Assembly (NCBI RefSeq): GCF_020085105.1
Contig: NC_058043.1
Location: 17,784,167 to 17,848,166, forward strand
Direction: 5' to 3'
From: Siniperca chuatsi
Lineage: Eukaryota > Chordata > Actinopteri > Centrarchiformes > Sinipercidae
Length of the DNA stretch: 64,000 nt
In this document: one piece after another, positions 40,103 through 50,730 of the stretch
Position numbering within the stretch: the first letter of the stretch is position 1
Layout: each line of letters begins with the position of its first letter
Translations under genes and position numbers: made by a program
The notes under the pieces: generated by a model
Seen by the model: the letters and a program-made list of their open reading frames with translations, nothing else
Databases searched by the model: none
Told to the model about the DNA's origin: nothing

Positions 40103-40234
40103 TTGGACTCACTTTATTTATGATGTTTTGGTCCTCAGACCTTCATCAGGTAAAAACCTGGTAAAAACAAATTAACTTGGTGAAGGTCTGAGGACTGAAA
40201 TGTCAAAAATAAATTATTTTAATGGACTCAATTG
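40103..40234. repeat. Inverted pair of hammerhead-like motifs
   Basis: Two arms in opposite orientation flank a spacer of about 30 bases. On the minus strand (about 40104-40149) the order is CTGATGA, AGGTCTGAGGACC, AAAAC. On the plus strand (about 40177-40203) it is TTGGTGA, AGGTCTGAGGACT, GAAATGTC. In a hammerhead ribozyme the order is CUGANGA, stem II, GAAA. The GGUC/GACC arms can pair as stem II. Each arm carries one or two changes in the conserved core (GAAA to AAAA; CTGATGA to TTGGTGA), so both look decayed. Penelope-like elements and some short retroposons carry such motifs. Each arm continues into an AATAAA-containing, GGACTCA-type flank. Confidence 0.45.
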
Positions 40235-41108
40235 CAAACTTTCTGAACTCCAAGAGCATCATAGCAGCTACCTGCCTGAAAATAATTCAATGTAAACTGA
40301 TTCCAGAGGAAACTTTTACTGTTTAGCTTTTTCATAGCTGTTCCCAGTGGCACAGTGATTCAGAAAAAAACAACAACATCTCTATTATGAATGACTCATA
40401 ATGTCTGATATGCTCCGCCATAATATTATCCAACATTGTGTACAATTCCCAATGCCAAACAATACCTCTTACAATAATACAATACTAATTCTGTATACAC
40501 ACAGTCACTTCGTATTAGTTGTTCCTCCATCCTCTGTTTGACTGTCTGCTGCGATATAAACCTTTCTCCAAAAGTGTCTCCAAGGCAACATTCATCACTT
40601 TACCCTTCATTTCCAGTAACATCACTCCAACACATTTACAAGATATCTGAAAATGTGACATGACAGATGCTTGTTAGAATAGTATGTTAGACATTTGTAA
40701 ATAATCTCTCTTTCAGTTATGTCAGGTATTGTGCAGCTTGACTGAACAATCTCTTTGTGCTTCAGCTTTGATGTTGTTAATGTTCTTCCATGCCTCGGTA
40801 CACCCGTGCTAAATGTGCTTTTGAATTTGAGTTGACTGTTTGTGTAGGTTGCAGTAATTATGTTCTGGTAAATGTAATGGCGTGATTTTATTTCTGAGCG
40901 CGCCTGATATTTGTGCGTCCATATCTATGGGTAGTTATTATTGGCAGTAGGGGCTCTCTGGGGTTAGTGCAGCGTCCTTTGCTATTTCTGAGTACGAATG
41001 TGGAGTCTATTTTCAAGGTTGCCATGGAAACCATTGTATTTGTGGTAGCAGCGATTGGTGCTGCCGGCCGAGCAAGACTGCTATTTTTGTCATGAGTCAA
41101 CGCCTGAT

Positions 41109-41112
<4 letters not shown>

Positions 41113-41202
<90 letters not shown>
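41113..41202. repeat. Long CA microsatellite
   Basis: About 45 perfect CA dinucleotides, the longest simple repeat here. The Cys-Val and His-Thr ORFs covering it are artefacts. Confidence 0.97.
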
Positions 41203-41204
<2 letters not shown>

Positions 41205-41721
41205 AGGTGTACATGCCTGAATACAGATGAAAACAGACAGATACACTCACACAATGCGCAAAACCACACCACATACTTGTGTTGTTGTGTTAGTCATATA
41301 TGCTGTTTGAGAGACACTATGTGTTACACAAGCATGTGTATGTTTCCCATCTATCCTTAGTGTTACCAGACATCTTGATACATCTTCACCATGACAACAG
41401 TAGTAATCGCTGTCCATTAAATCTCTCCACCCAACTGCATCATGTTTTCTTAGGTTCTGTTGTTCAGTCATGTTTGAAGTATTGACAGGAAGAGACAGAT
41501 GATGTTAGCCTGTAATCAGTCAGGTTTAAAAGAGCATAGGTTACTATACATAAAATGTATTATGTATGATTATAAAAAGTGGCAATGGTTGTCTACTACT
41601 GTGATGTATGATATTAGAAGGTGAAAGGTATTTGGATTGTGAGACTGTGGACAAAAATGCCATTTTACACAGTCTGAAATAACGGTTTAAAATGGTGAAG
41701 AGTGGCATTGTGATGTGTAGC

Positions 41722-42035
41722 AGGGCTGCAACTACCATAATAATGTTATTTTCATTGTCAATGAAAGTGCTGATTATTTTCTTGATTAATCAATCAATCA
41801 TTTTGTCAGTAATAGTGAAAAATGCCCGTCACGATTTCACCTGGGCTGAAGGTTAAAAATTACTCTTTTTGTTTGAGTGCAAAGATATTCACTTTGCTAT
41901 AACACAAGCAGAAAATCCTCACATTTTAGAAGATGAAAACAGAGAATCTTTGGCTTTTTTGCTTGAAAAATGACTTGCAGATTCATTTTTTGTTGACAGA
42001 CTAACCAACTAATCATTGCAGCTCTACTATGCAGT
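41722..42035 (+). repeat. MITE-like repeat, GGCTGCAAC...CAGCTCT family, copy 2
   Basis: It starts CAGGGCTGCAACTACCATAA, has CTTGATTAATCAATCAATCA then GAAAAATG, and ends CTAACCAACTAATCATTGCA. The terminal imperfect inverted repeat is shared with copies 1 and 3. Confidence 0.7.
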
Positions 42036-42949
42036 AGTATACATAAAGTAGTATTATGATCTCTAAAATAAAACTTTTTTTATTTTATTCAGTAGTTTGC
42101 AATATGAGAGTAACAAGTACCTTTCACCATTGTTCATCCATAACTGAGTCTGTTGTTCCTGATGCAGTAAGTACACTGATTTGTGGGCTGAAAGCAACAA
42201 AATGTATAATATTTCAACCAGAAGACCTCAATTCTCACAGTGACTTAACCAGTGACATTATTATAATAAGGCTATTAGTAAACTAGATTAATCAATCAAT
42301 TCATGAGAGGTGCTGCAAATTAAAACATGAGACACGATTTCCATGAAATGCAAATGTTATGTGTATTATCATGGGGAACCTTACAAATGCAAATGAAAAA
42401 CACCTAGGACCTAGCAGCTCCATGCTTGCTCCTTCAGTAAAGTAGCCTTCACCCATAATAGCCCAGGTTTCATTGTCCTCCGCAGACAGAGCAATAAGAC
42501 GGACTGTATATGAAAAAGATCACTGTGGCAACAGGAGCCCCAGTTTAGAGGCTGAGGCCTGGCCTAAACAATGCCTCACTGTCTCAGTAAATCTTGTACT
42601 GGAGGGCACTTTAATCCATGAAATTACTACCTGAATCATTACTGACTGACAAGAAATAAATAAACTTGGAGAGGAGCAAGAAATAAGGGATTAGATATGA
42701 GGGTGAGGTAGCCTGTGCCATGAACTGTGCACATTCCTATTTCTGAGTAAACACCAAGAGATCTCTTGGAGTTCATCTGTTAAGAATTTAAGCATTTACC
42801 CTCAAGTATGTGTAAAACAAGACTAAAAGTTCATAGCCATGCTATCGGCAGTTTAATAGGCTGTAATTTGTTGGATAAATGAAAATTGGAGAGATAACTT
42901 CCTTGATCATACTTGATGCTAGGGGAGATTTAGTTTGTAACATGTGTAC
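42036..42949. other. Intergenic DNA, nothing recognised
   Basis: AT-rich, with no ORF above 80 codons that shows a domain and no further repeat recognised. Confidence 0.4.
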
Positions 42950-43215
42950 AGTTAGTATGATAGCATTCTCATTATGGATGTGGCATACAGTGTGGCATTT
43001 AGCATGTTAGCATTGTATTCTGACCTGGTGGTGGAATTAGAGGAAACTTTAGGCAATCACCGAACTAATTTGATTCATCCTCTGAGGATGATGAATGTCT
43101 GTGCAAAATTACATGCTAATTAGGTAGTTGTTGAGCTATATTGTAATACATATATATTTAATGTATATTATATATAGTAGTGTTGGACTAACAGAGATAT
43201 TTTCATCCCTTGTAC
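42950..43215 (+). repeat. Interspersed repeat, TTAGCATGCTAAC family, copy 2
   Basis: It has GTGGCATTTAGCATGTTAGC, TGATTCATCCTCTGAGGATG, ATGAATGTCTGTGCAAAATT and GTAGTTGTTGAGCTATATT in the same order as the copy at 4330-4935, in the same orientation, but shorter. Confidence 0.55.
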
Positions 43216-45023
43216 TACCCTGATAGGGTGGTTACAAAAATCTGTGCTAATGCTAATAACTACAGCGACAAGATAACATTTCCCTACTTCCATCATATTC
43301 AGTTCCTCATTTCTAAAGGTAAAATTTCACAATACGGTAAGGACACTAGGACCCTGTGGAGACAGCAGCTCTGGTCCTGTTTCTCACTGCCTCCTGCTCC
43401 ATCTCTGCAGTCACTGTGTGTGAGTTGAGGGGGGAAAGCAGAGAGTGAGCTGGTGTCTTTGCAAGCATTTACATCAGCATCGTTTCAGAAAAATCCCTGC
43501 TGCCACAGCTGAAGTCATCCAGAGAGGAGGATGCACGAGGCAGATCAAGGGACGGGAAGAGAAATAGGCTTGTATAGTGGGAAGTACCTCAACAGCATCC
43601 ACAAGGTACAGTGACTGATGTCTACTGTGTACCTCAGTAGTGGGAGCTACACCAGGTTTTCATCCTCAGAGACCAAAGCAGCAGACAGCTGCATCAGGAA
43701 ATACTCTGATTCAGGTACATAATGCTCTCTGCCTTGTTCTCTCTCTGTTTCTTCCCCACACGCTCCCTGATTCTCACCACATTTTCTTGCTTGTTCTCAC
43801 CCTCTTCTTCTAATCCACTGATTATACACTGCTGAGTGCAACGATAAATCTAATTCAGTTATAATGTGATATATAGAATGTGGGCCTTGCTTTATACAGT
43901 GGGTGTAATGCATTAATGATTAATATATAAACGAGTAGGCGGTAAGACATGACTAAACCAGGCAGGAGGGTTAAACTGAATTGGGAGTACCCCTATGTGT
44001 GATTTTGAGATGTTGCTCAATGAGGGCAATCATTCATAGGTGATTAGGGAGGTTAGAGCTAATTTTTTACCGTGATGTATACTCTTATCAGGAGACAGAA
44101 CAACCTGAGCTTTTGTTACAACTGTGGCAGAGAGCATTCATAGCAGTAAGCAACTGGATTTCCTTGATCTGACACATACATATAACAGCAGCCACCCATG
44201 TCTATTTGTTGTCTGTAGGCACAGTTAATACAGCATGCAGACAGCCTCTGCAACCTATGAATACCCTCAGGTTTTCCATTTGAAACACTAAATTCACTCA
44301 TGCTAAGTGGTCAGGGCTTCCTTAGTGGTAGACATGCTATTGTAGTACATGTACACAAGTAAAATCATACAGAAGATTGGATCTCTGACCTACACACAGG
44401 GGTACACATTGGCAAGGCCTTCCAGAAATCTGCAATTGTGTGTTTATTTGTTTGGTTTTTTTTTTTAGAAAAAGTAGCCCTACACAATCAGTTTAGACCA
44501 TGAGTTTACATTTTCAGCAAGAGCTTTCACAGCAGGTGTAGATGTGATGAAAATGGGCAATTATTGGCCTCTTAGGTGATAGGATTGTTTCGGGGGAATT
44601 AGCATACATTCATGCATTGACAGGATGTGTGCTTATAAAGTATCACATGCAGCTCCTCAGGAAAGGAGCACACTGGATTTATCTTTGACATTTTTTACCG
44701 TAATAGTAATAAAAGTGTAAAGAAGCTCAACTCTCTTGCACGATGATTTATGATTGTTCAAATCATTTTACTCCTTCAGTTTTCTCAGTATGTTGCTAAA
44801 AAGGTGCCCAATTTGTCCTGTCCTTGAATAATGCATACTTAATTGAGTTCATTGGTTTGAGGGCTGGTGCCTTAATGGAGATTTGAGAAGCTAAGGAGGA
44901 TTTTTATAAAACTTCATCCGAGTGAATTAATCTTAATGGTAGCTGGGGCAAAAGTGATGATGCAAACTCAGGTGAACACACATTCACAATTTATTTTCAT
45001 CTGTCTTTCTCTCTTGTTTTTAG
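43216..45023 (+). other. gpr61 upstream region, possible 5' UTR exon and intron
   Basis: A clear splice acceptor (TTTCTCTCTTGTTTTTAG, edge at 45023) precedes the gpr61 coding exon, so at least one untranslated exon lies upstream. A candidate is the GC-richer block at about 43430-43595, which ends in CCACAAG followed by GTACAG. That choice is weak. Nothing else was recognised here. Confidence 0.35.
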
Positions 45024-45237
45024 GGCGCGTTGTGACTGATGGCAGACACGACACTTTCTAAATGGACAGGAATCATAAAATCTGAACCTCCTGACGATCA
45101 CAGCATCATCCTCCAGACTACAAGGCAGCTTTTGACCTCATTTTTAAGTCGCTGTTTTCTGGCCGTACTTCTTGGCTTTGAAGGATGGGTGATGAGCCTG
45201 TGACTGATCCTGCTTGCCTGCCTCATCCCACCCTTCA

Positions 45238-46641
45238 ATGGAGCCGATGTGGAACTCCTCCCTCCCACCTCCACAGCTCATGTCCAACATGTCTGCCTCC
45301 TCACTGCCTGAGGGCTGGGCTCTGTCCCAGTCACTAGCCCTGCTGGCCATGCTGCTCATGGATCTGCTGGCTGTGGTGGGTAATGTGGCTGTCATGGCAG
45401 TCATTGCCAAGGCCCCACAGCTCCACAAGTTTGCCTTTGTCTTCCACCTGTGCGTGGTGGACCTGCTGGCAGCCCTGGTGCTGATGCCCCTTGGCATGCT
45501 CTCAAACCGAGCCTTCTTTGGGGAGGCGCTGTGCCGGAGCTACCTCTTTCTCAGTGTGTGCCTGGTTAGCGCTGCCATCCTCTCTATCTCTGTCATCAAT
45601 GTAGAGCGTTATTACTACATCATACATCCGATGCGCTATGAAGTAAAGATGACTGTTGGCCTAGTAGCGTCAGTGCTGGTGGGGATATGGGTCAAAGCCC
45701 TAGCCATGTCTGCTCTGCCGCTGCTTGCTTGGTTCCTGCAAGGTGGAAGAACTCCTCTTCTGGAGAGTAGTGTGGTTGGGGGAGGAGGAGGTGGGGCAGT
45801 CCCATCTCCCCCTGCTCAGGGTCACAGGCGCTGCTCACTACATTGGACAGGGGGAGGGTCAAACCGCCTGGCCTTCATGGTCTTGTTTACTCTGGTGTAT
45901 TTCCTGTGTCCACTACTGGTTATTCTTGTTGTGTACTGCAATATGTTCAAAGTGGCTCGGGTAGCAGCCATGCACCATGGGCCTCTGCCTACCTGGATGG
46001 ACACACCTCGTCGCCAGCGGTCAGAATCACTCAGCAGCCGTTCCACGATGGTTACCAGCTCTGGGACGGGGACTGGGACAGGCAGAGCGACTCCACAGCG
46101 CCCCTTTGGGGGAGGAAAGGCTGCAGCAGTGTTGGCAGCAGTAGGTGGGCAATTCCTTTGTTGCTGGCTGCCCTACTTTACTTTCCACCTGTATTCAGCA
46201 CTGGCTGCCAGCCCTCCAGCCACCCTTGCCTCTCTGGAGGAGGTGGTCACCTGGATTGGCTACTTCTGCTTCACCTCCAATCCCTTCTTCTATGGCTGTC
46301 TCAACAGACAGATCCGGGAGGAGTTGGGCAAGCATCTGCCTTGTCTGTTTCGTCGAGCAGGGATTGAGATGGAGGACAGACTGCCGAGCCGTGAAGGGTC
46401 CATAGAGGAGAATTTCCTTCAGTTTCTTCAGGGTACTGGCTGCAACTTGGATCCTCAAAACTCTCACAGCACCTCCAGTCCTAAAGGGGAGGCCTGTTGC
46501 CCCGTGGCCCAGTCGCAGCCACCTGAGCCAGCGCAGCCCATTCCGATTGATTTCCGTATCCCTGGACAAATTGCAGAAGAGACTTCAGAGTTTATTGAGA
46601 TTGAACAGGTGAAAAACAACCATATATACACAGACAATTAA
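45238..46641 (+). CDS. gpr61: G-protein coupled receptor 61 (GPR61)
   Basis: A class A orphan receptor of brain and pituitary. In mammals it is constitutively active toward Gs/cAMP and linked to feeding and body weight. The first ATG in frame (45238, MEPMWNSS) gives 467 residues; the TTG upstream is ignored. Seven helices are visible: TM1 with VVGNVAVMAVIAK; TM2 HLCVVDLLAALVLMP; TM3 ending VINVERYYYIIHP, where ERY replaces DRY; TM4 VGLVASVLVGIWVKALAM; a long glycine-rich second extracellular loop with the disulfide Cys before SLHW; TM5; an intracellular loop with GPLPTWMDTP and RSESLSSRSTMVTSSG; TM6 CWLPYF; and TM7 TSNPFFYGCLNRQIREEL. N-glycosylation sites are Asn6 and Asn17. The tail has LPSREGSIEENFLQFLQGTG and DFRIPGQIAEETSEF as in human GPR61, then diverges: the last residues read through a possible splice donor (CAG/GTGAAA, 46608). 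Confidence 0.96.
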   Translation: MEPMWNSSLPPPQLMSNMSASSLPEGWALSQSLALLAMLLMDLLAVVGNVAVMAVIAKAPQLHKFAFVFHLCVVDLLAALVLMPLGMLSNRAFFGEALCRSYLFLSVCLVSAAILSISVINVERYYYIIHPMRYEVKMTVGLVASVLVGIWVKALAMSALPLLAWFLQGGRTPLLESSVVGGGGGGAVPSPPAQGHRRCSLHWTGGGSNRLAFMVLFTLVYFLCPLLVILVVYCNMFKVARVAAMHHGPLPTWMDTPRRQRSESLSSRSTMVTSSGTGTGTGRATPQRPFGGGKAAAVLAAVGGQFLCCWLPYFTFHLYSALAASPPATLASLEEVVTWIGYFCFTSNPFFYGCLNRQIREELGKHLPCLFRRAGIEMEDRLPSREGSIEENFLQFLQGTGCNLDPQNSHSTSSPKGEACCPVAQSQPPEPAQPIPIDFRIPGQIAEETSEFIEIEQVKNNHIYTDN

Positions 46642-47344
46642 GTTTTTAATGTCTTTATTTTATGAAAGTAAGACTAATTTTGATCATTCAGATATAAACC
46701 GTTTCAGGAGTTATTTCAGTGAAAACACGTTTCTCTATTCCTACTGAAAGCTGTGCAACAGTTCATTTAAATGACTTAAAATTCTATCTTTAAATCATTG
46801 CACTTTGCCTCATCAGATTTCATCCTTAAACAGTCTCGATGATACAGTTATATGCAGTTGTTTGTGAACAGGGAAATTACTGCTTGATTTTAAAACATTC
46901 CACACAACCGCTCAGCTCTGTACAGTAAACGACTCAGTGAATTAATATTGATATAACTTGTTAAAGCCTTTTTTTTATAATGAAAAAATAACATTCATTA
47001 TATGTTGGATTCTACGAAGGTAACGGAACAGTTTTCAAAGTTAAATGTTTTCAGAATATCCCTTTTGATCTTAAATTAGGGAACGCTTGCTGAAATACAC
47101 AGGCTCCCTCAATTAATTACTTAACTATTGTGCAGTGAAGATCTGCTATTAGACGAATCGCCTTTGGTATTCAGAAATGAAGATTAAATGGTTCCACACA
47201 CCAAGTGATACTGTATTTATAACTGCCAAATCAATCATTTTTGAGACTCTGGTAAGTTGATTATTTTTGAAAAGCGTTTTGTAAATTACTTGCAAGAAAA
47301 GTAATGTCAAAGAAGACAGCAATAAAATACACAAAATTATGAGT

Positions 47345-47450
47345 ATTTACTACTAATAATAATAATGATAAACTTTATTTGTATAGCACCTTTCATACAA
47401 GAAATGCAGCTCAAAGTGCTTTACAACAAAGAAAATACATTTACCAATTG
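47345..47450 (+). repeat. Common teleost dispersed repeat (TTATTTGTATAGCACCTTTC)
   Basis: The AATAATAATAATGATAAAC run leads into CTTTATTTGTATAGCACCTT and GCAGCTCAAAGTGCTTTACA, a motif order seen very often in teleost genomes and probably a retroposon 3' end. The boundary on the right is unclear. Confidence 0.55.
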
Positions 47451-48984
47451 CATCACATTAAAAACAACAGAATGAACATAAAAACAGGGATAGAATGCCA
47501 TAATTAATGTAAAATAAAGTAAAAATAAGATGAGAATAGAAAACATAAAATAGACATAGAATGACAGAATGCCATACTTACTGTAAAATAAAAAATGAGG
47601 AATGCATAACATAAGATGGGAAATAAAACCCACTAAATAATAATAATAAATAAATACAAATAAAGTTAAAAAGTAGAATACATAAAATGCATAAAATGTA
47701 GTAAAATACAGCATTTTAAAAGAAGTGCAGCAGTGCATAAATGCGAAGCAAAGAGCAAAACATTTATGGGATCCATTAAGGGAAAAGCACTGTCACTTCT
47801 CATTGGTAGTTGAGCTTTCATCAATGATAATGCCACTCTTAACCCTTATGCCAATCTGATTATACTCGATTAGGAGGCATACATACTGTGGCCTAACTCT
47901 CATGGAATTGCAACGAGCTGTTTACAGATAACCATCTGAATTTTGTTCTCCTTTCTTGGGTTGCTTGTTCACACATCTTTTTTGGGGGGATTTTCCTAAA
48001 AAGCAAGCCAGATCTGTTGTGACTCAGTTTAGGATGTAGGCTGACTTTGTAACGCATCTTTAAGGGTCACCCAGCTTTCTGCCATGTTGATGTATTTATC
48101 AGTGTATTTGGATATAGATCTTAAGAATCAGTATTCTCTTGATGCACTGCACTGCATTCAAATATGGTTCTATTTCTTACATTTGTTAAATGTACTAAAC
48201 TGTATGTTATGTTTAGTAAAACTGTATAAGTTGTGGGTTGTGTATTTCACTCAACATGCCCATTTTTCTTTTTATTCGTGAGTGTAAGTATTTGTTATGA
48301 ATTTCATTCATTACAAGGAGACTACTTTGACACGTATGCAGTAACTGCCTTCTTTGTTTGTTTTTCAGCTGTGGAGATTTTTTATCCTGGAAGGAGAATA
48401 CATTTAAATTTTCTTTGATTACCCTGCCCATCAGGGTTTTTATAGTACCTCACATGCAGGAAAAAAACATTACTTTACAGTCCTGCGCAGTTCAATGTCA
48501 TGTCCTGCACACTCTATTCTAATGTTGTAAGGAGACTAAAGCAGGTGTGATTTGCTCATTGAGGTTTTATTAGAAATTGAGGGTGCAGACTTTGATAAAG
48601 TTTTTCAGCTTGAGTTTGATGATGAGATGAAGTAGTATTTTATAGTAAACTGTTAGGGATATGTGGAAATGTTTGATTGAAATAACAGATTCTTTCTTAT
48701 GTAATGTGGATACAGGGTTTTTAAGATATTTTTTTCAAAGGTTGTTTTTGAGTGACAATGCCAATCCAAAATCCAAAAGCTTGTTGAGCTTGATATCTTC
48801 TTTTCATCACGTCTAAATATCCCAAACTGTGAATGATGTTGAACGTTCGTGTTAGGATTTTCACTTGTTCAGAGATTGTTTTTTATGCTGTGATAAAAAA
48901 AAAGAATGACTTCCACTGTACTGCAATGACATGAATGTGTTTAGAAAAATACATGGATAAAACTTGAGTGAGAGATACTGTTGT

Positions 48985-48990
48985 AATAAA
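48985..48990 (+). terminator. gpr61: Candidate gpr61 polyadenylation signal
   Basis: AATAAA in TTGTAATAAAGAGTTTC, followed by a GT-rich stretch. It is the first strong signal with a suitable downstream element after the gpr61 stop. No transcript support is available. Confidence 0.35.
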
Positions 48991-49422
48991 GAGTTTCTAT
49001 GTTTGTAAAACATTTTGGATCCATTCTCATAATTGTACCGTACAGGCTGCTATCACAAATACAGTTAAGTGATACCAAATACATGCTTAACATTTAGGGT
49101 CTTTTTGAGCTTCTTTTACTCAACATCTCAGTGCTCTTTTTCTGTATAACTGTAATCTCTGACTCAGTGTGTGTGGCATAATCTCTCTGCTTTGCTTTTG
49201 TATTCCATTGCAATGAGGAGGGTGGGAGGATACAGTTCAAACACTTTGACCTTAAGGTAACATTTAAACTTCAAAGGCCAAAGGCAGTGGTATGACCTTC
49301 ATCAGAAAGAAAAGACTGTCAATACACAGTGAAAGATAGATAGATGTAAATGTGAAGAAAAAAATGTAAAGATACACAATCTAAATAAAGACATCCTGCT
49401 GCTGTTTAATGTTGTGTTTCAG

Positions 49423-49530
49423 TTGGAGGATGCTGGTGCGCGCACCAGCCCTCACACCTCAACGATGGACCTCAGTCAAACCGCCCCCAGCTTCGCCAGG
49501 CTCTGCATCCCCATGGCAATTATTACCTAG
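49423..49530 (+). other. Candidate alternative 3' coding exon for gpr61
   Basis: A pyrimidine-rich acceptor (GTTTAATGTTGTGTTTCAG) is followed by an open phase-0 frame of 35 codons beginning LEDAGARTSPHT and ending at TAG 49528-49530. The possible donor at 46608 in the gpr61 CDS is also phase 0, so the join would be in frame. The encoded tail shows no clear likeness to mammalian GPR61 C-termini beyond EQ-L at the join. A chance exon is quite possible. Confidence 0.2.
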
Positions 49531-50239
49531 TGACATTTCTCAGTGCTGTAGTGGGCGGTAGGAGGAGCTCGCTCTATTGGGAACCCAACACGACACCCTT
49601 ATCTGTGACTTCTTAAAATACATTCTCTTGACTAAACCAGAGCTGACATTTTTTTGTTGTTGTTATTGTTTTCACAATCTTAGGATTGTTTGTGTGAGTA
49701 TCTCATACTGTAAACTGAAATAACTCAGCCTATTCTGCTGTTTACTTTTGATTATTTCTTTGTAATCTTGGACTGCTTTACCTGCTTTATTATAATCTAG
49801 AAAATTAATTATTATATATTGTGTGAAACGTAAAATGGTTAAGCACTGTAGCTGATAGCACCAGTTGTTTACATTAAAATCAATCTAACCTGATAGCTTG
49901 GGGCCAAAGAAATGCAAAGCAAAAAATTAAAGAATTGTTGAAAATGCACTTCTCATGTATGTGTCAAGATAAAAGCTAACTGCAAACACAACACAAGTTA
50001 CAAACCAAAGATTTTCAGGTTAGAGTAGGAGGTGCAGAACAGGTATGACTGTATGGCTAGATAAGATAAACAGTATGTACTGACTGAGTGCCTGGAAAAG
50101 GGCAAAAGGCATTTAGCTAGAGCTAAATGATGAACCATGGCCTGGAATGTGTGGGATGCGAGGAAGTGAAAGAGGGAAGTAAGATGGGAATATCTACATA
50201 TGTATGTAGCTAATGTTTATTATGGAACAAAGACCTGGA
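49531..50239. other. Intergenic DNA, nothing recognised
   Basis: AT-rich with no ORF, repeat or splice pattern that could be supported. Confidence 0.4.
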
Positions 50240-50730
50240 TCAATAAATTCAATTTTTGCCACTTGGGGGCAGTGGAACAGCCTGAAAACACTGACATATT
50301 GTCAATTTATAAAGTTGTTGTGACGAACATCTTGGCGAACATATTTGCATATCCAGCTTACACGGACCAACATTAGTATTCATTTGGAGTCGTGTTTTTC
50401 TATTCACACTCCTTTTAGCTCTGGTTTCATCTCCACTAATTCTTCAGGGAAATATTAGCTGCTCTTTAGCTGCTAAAATGCGCCAGTATGTTCACCAGCT
50501 AGTTGCTAACTTTGTCTGTCTGCTGTTTGGCGCCGGGCAGGTAGTGTACAGTGGGTTTATCAGAGGTTTCCACTGAAAACAGCTGCTGCTGCAGCTGGAA
50601 ACAACACTGATGAGAGCGGTGAGACTGAACCAAAACAGTAAAGTTGAAGGCCGCAAAAACCCAAAACAATGACCTGAATGATGCTAAAACGCTTTGTAGA
50701 GGTGAGGGAAACTGCAATTGGGTGATCAAT
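50240..50730 (+). repeat. Dispersed repeat, CACCAGCTAGTTGCT family, copy 2
   Basis: It contains GGAGTCGTGTTTTTCTATTC, TAGCTGCTAAAATGCGCCAG, TGTTCACCAGCTAGTTGCTA, AGTGTACAGTG and CACTGAAAACAGCTGCTGCT in the order seen at 33326-33710. The minus-strand ORFs across it are not real genes. Confidence 0.65.

Larger units (their letters stand above)
46642..49000 (+). other. gpr61 3' UTR candidate
   Basis: AT-rich DNA after the gpr61 stop, with no ORF of note. AATAAA at 48985-48990 followed by GAGTTTCTATGTTTGT is a good polyadenylation candidate and would give a 3' UTR of about 2.35 kb. A dispersed repeat lies inside at 47345-47450. Confidence 0.4.

Noticed and set aside
40888-41360. Long Cys-Val and His-Thr ORFs
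   Set aside because: They are translations of the CA microsatellite on both strands.
45214-45237. Eight-codon N-terminal extension of gpr61
   Set aside because: It starts at a TTG. The first ATG in frame is 45238, and the extension has no GPR61 likeness.
45725-46405. Plus-strand ORFs of 79, 86 and 174 codons inside gpr61
   Set aside because: They are out-of-frame shadows of the receptor CDS; none has a domain of its own.
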